In this document: positions 44,077-44,127 of the stretch, one piece after another
Position numbering within the stretch: position 1 is the first letter of the stretch
Layout of the letters: every line of letters starts with the position of its first letter
Origin: an uncultured Candidatus Saccharibacteria bacterium
Lineage (GTDB): Bacteria; Patescibacteriota; Saccharimonadia; Saccharimonadales; Saccharimonadaceae
Direction of reading: 5' to 3'
NCBI GenBank assembly: GCA_946997535.1
Contig: CAMPVQ010000005.1
Location: 1 to 44,127 of the forward strand
Length of the DNA stretch: 44,127 nucleotides
Notes under the pieces: model-generated
What the model was told of the DNA's origin: nothing
Database searches by the model: none
What the model saw: the letters and a program-made list of their open reading frames with translations, nothing else
Translations under genes and position numbers: made by a program

Positions 44077-44127
44077 AAGGCGATTTGGGATCGTGGAATG
44101 CATATTCTGCGGTCACTGAATCGCCTT
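44077..44127 (+). ncRNA. Candidate structured RNA (two-part hairpin), reaching the window end
   Basis: The outer stem AAGGCGAUU/AAUCGCCUU pairs 44077-44085 with 44119-44127. The inner stem pairs 44089-44099 (GAUCGUGGAAU) with 44104-44114 (AUUCUGCGGUC) over eleven base pairs, three of them G-U, closed by a GCAU loop. A 3-by-4 internal loop (UGG/ACUG) separates the stems. The G-U pairs point to an RNA structure rather than a DNA palindrome. It begins about where transcription from the promoter at 44040-44068 would start. I do not recognise a known RNA family; it may be a small RNA or the leader of a gene beyond the edge. Confidence 0.5.

Noticed and set aside
1..44127. UGA recoded as glycine, as in some candidate phyla
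   Set aside because: TGA ends full-length genes such as mgtA (5740-5742) and the TrmH-type gene (39733-39735), and no conserved protein here is interrupted by in-frame TGA.

Overview
The window reads as an ordinary chromosomal core region of a small-genome bacterium of the Candidate Phyla Radiation (Patescibacteria), most likely Saccharibacteria (TM7). This assignment is an inference from gene content, compact overlapping genes and unusual protein variants; no marker tree could be run. Genes end at TGA as well as TAA and TAG (for example at 5740-5742 and 39733-39735), so the UGA-to-glycine code of Gracilibacteria/Absconditabacteria does not apply. I found no tRNA, rRNA, CRISPR array, insertion sequence or prophage.

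Layout, left to right. A cut-off XRE-type regulator (1-456, minus) is followed by an AT-rich gap. A leftward block holds an alpha-glucan phosphorylase, a type I pullulanase and an RNA m5U methyltransferase (835-5703), preceded by two magnesium transporters, MgtA-like and CorA-like (5740-9141). The rpoB-rpoC operon (9223-16496) has its own promoter, a structured leader and a terminator. Next come a site-2 protease, rpmB with its own promoter and terminator, and the leftward operon tyrS - membrane protein - recG - PLC-like protein - rsmD (17809-23106). A class A penicillin-binding protein and a split membrane-protein gene run rightward (23194-27028). Leftward again are a YacL-type PIN-TRAM protein, radA, clpC (under a perfect CIRCE operator) and nusA (with a terminator-like hairpin in its leader). 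pepN (plus) is divergent from nusA. Then follow rplS with an RNase HII-YraN fusion, a PilB/GspE ATPase, a TrmH-family methyltransferase (plus), dnaE, a small unknown gene and, at the right edge, a promoter driving a near-complete RNA hairpin.

Three patterns cross gene boundaries. (1) About ten genes have a good -10 hexamer, often an extended TGnTATAAT, whose 3' end lies only 6-9 nt before the start codon and no Shine-Dalgarno sequence, so they look leaderless. Genes for ribosomal proteins, NusA, RpoB, the PBP and YacL instead have 5' leaders with a Shine-Dalgarno sequence. This changes the best start of corA, clpC, trmH and dnaE. (2) Metal-ligand cysteines are missing from several core enzymes: all eight zinc cysteines of RpoC, the tetracysteine motif of PilB, and most Fe-S cysteines of the RumA-type methyltransferase. 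RadA keeps its C4 finger. (3) Control elements are concentrated at transcription and stress genes: CIRCE at clpC, a putative attenuator at nusA, and a folded leader at rpoB.
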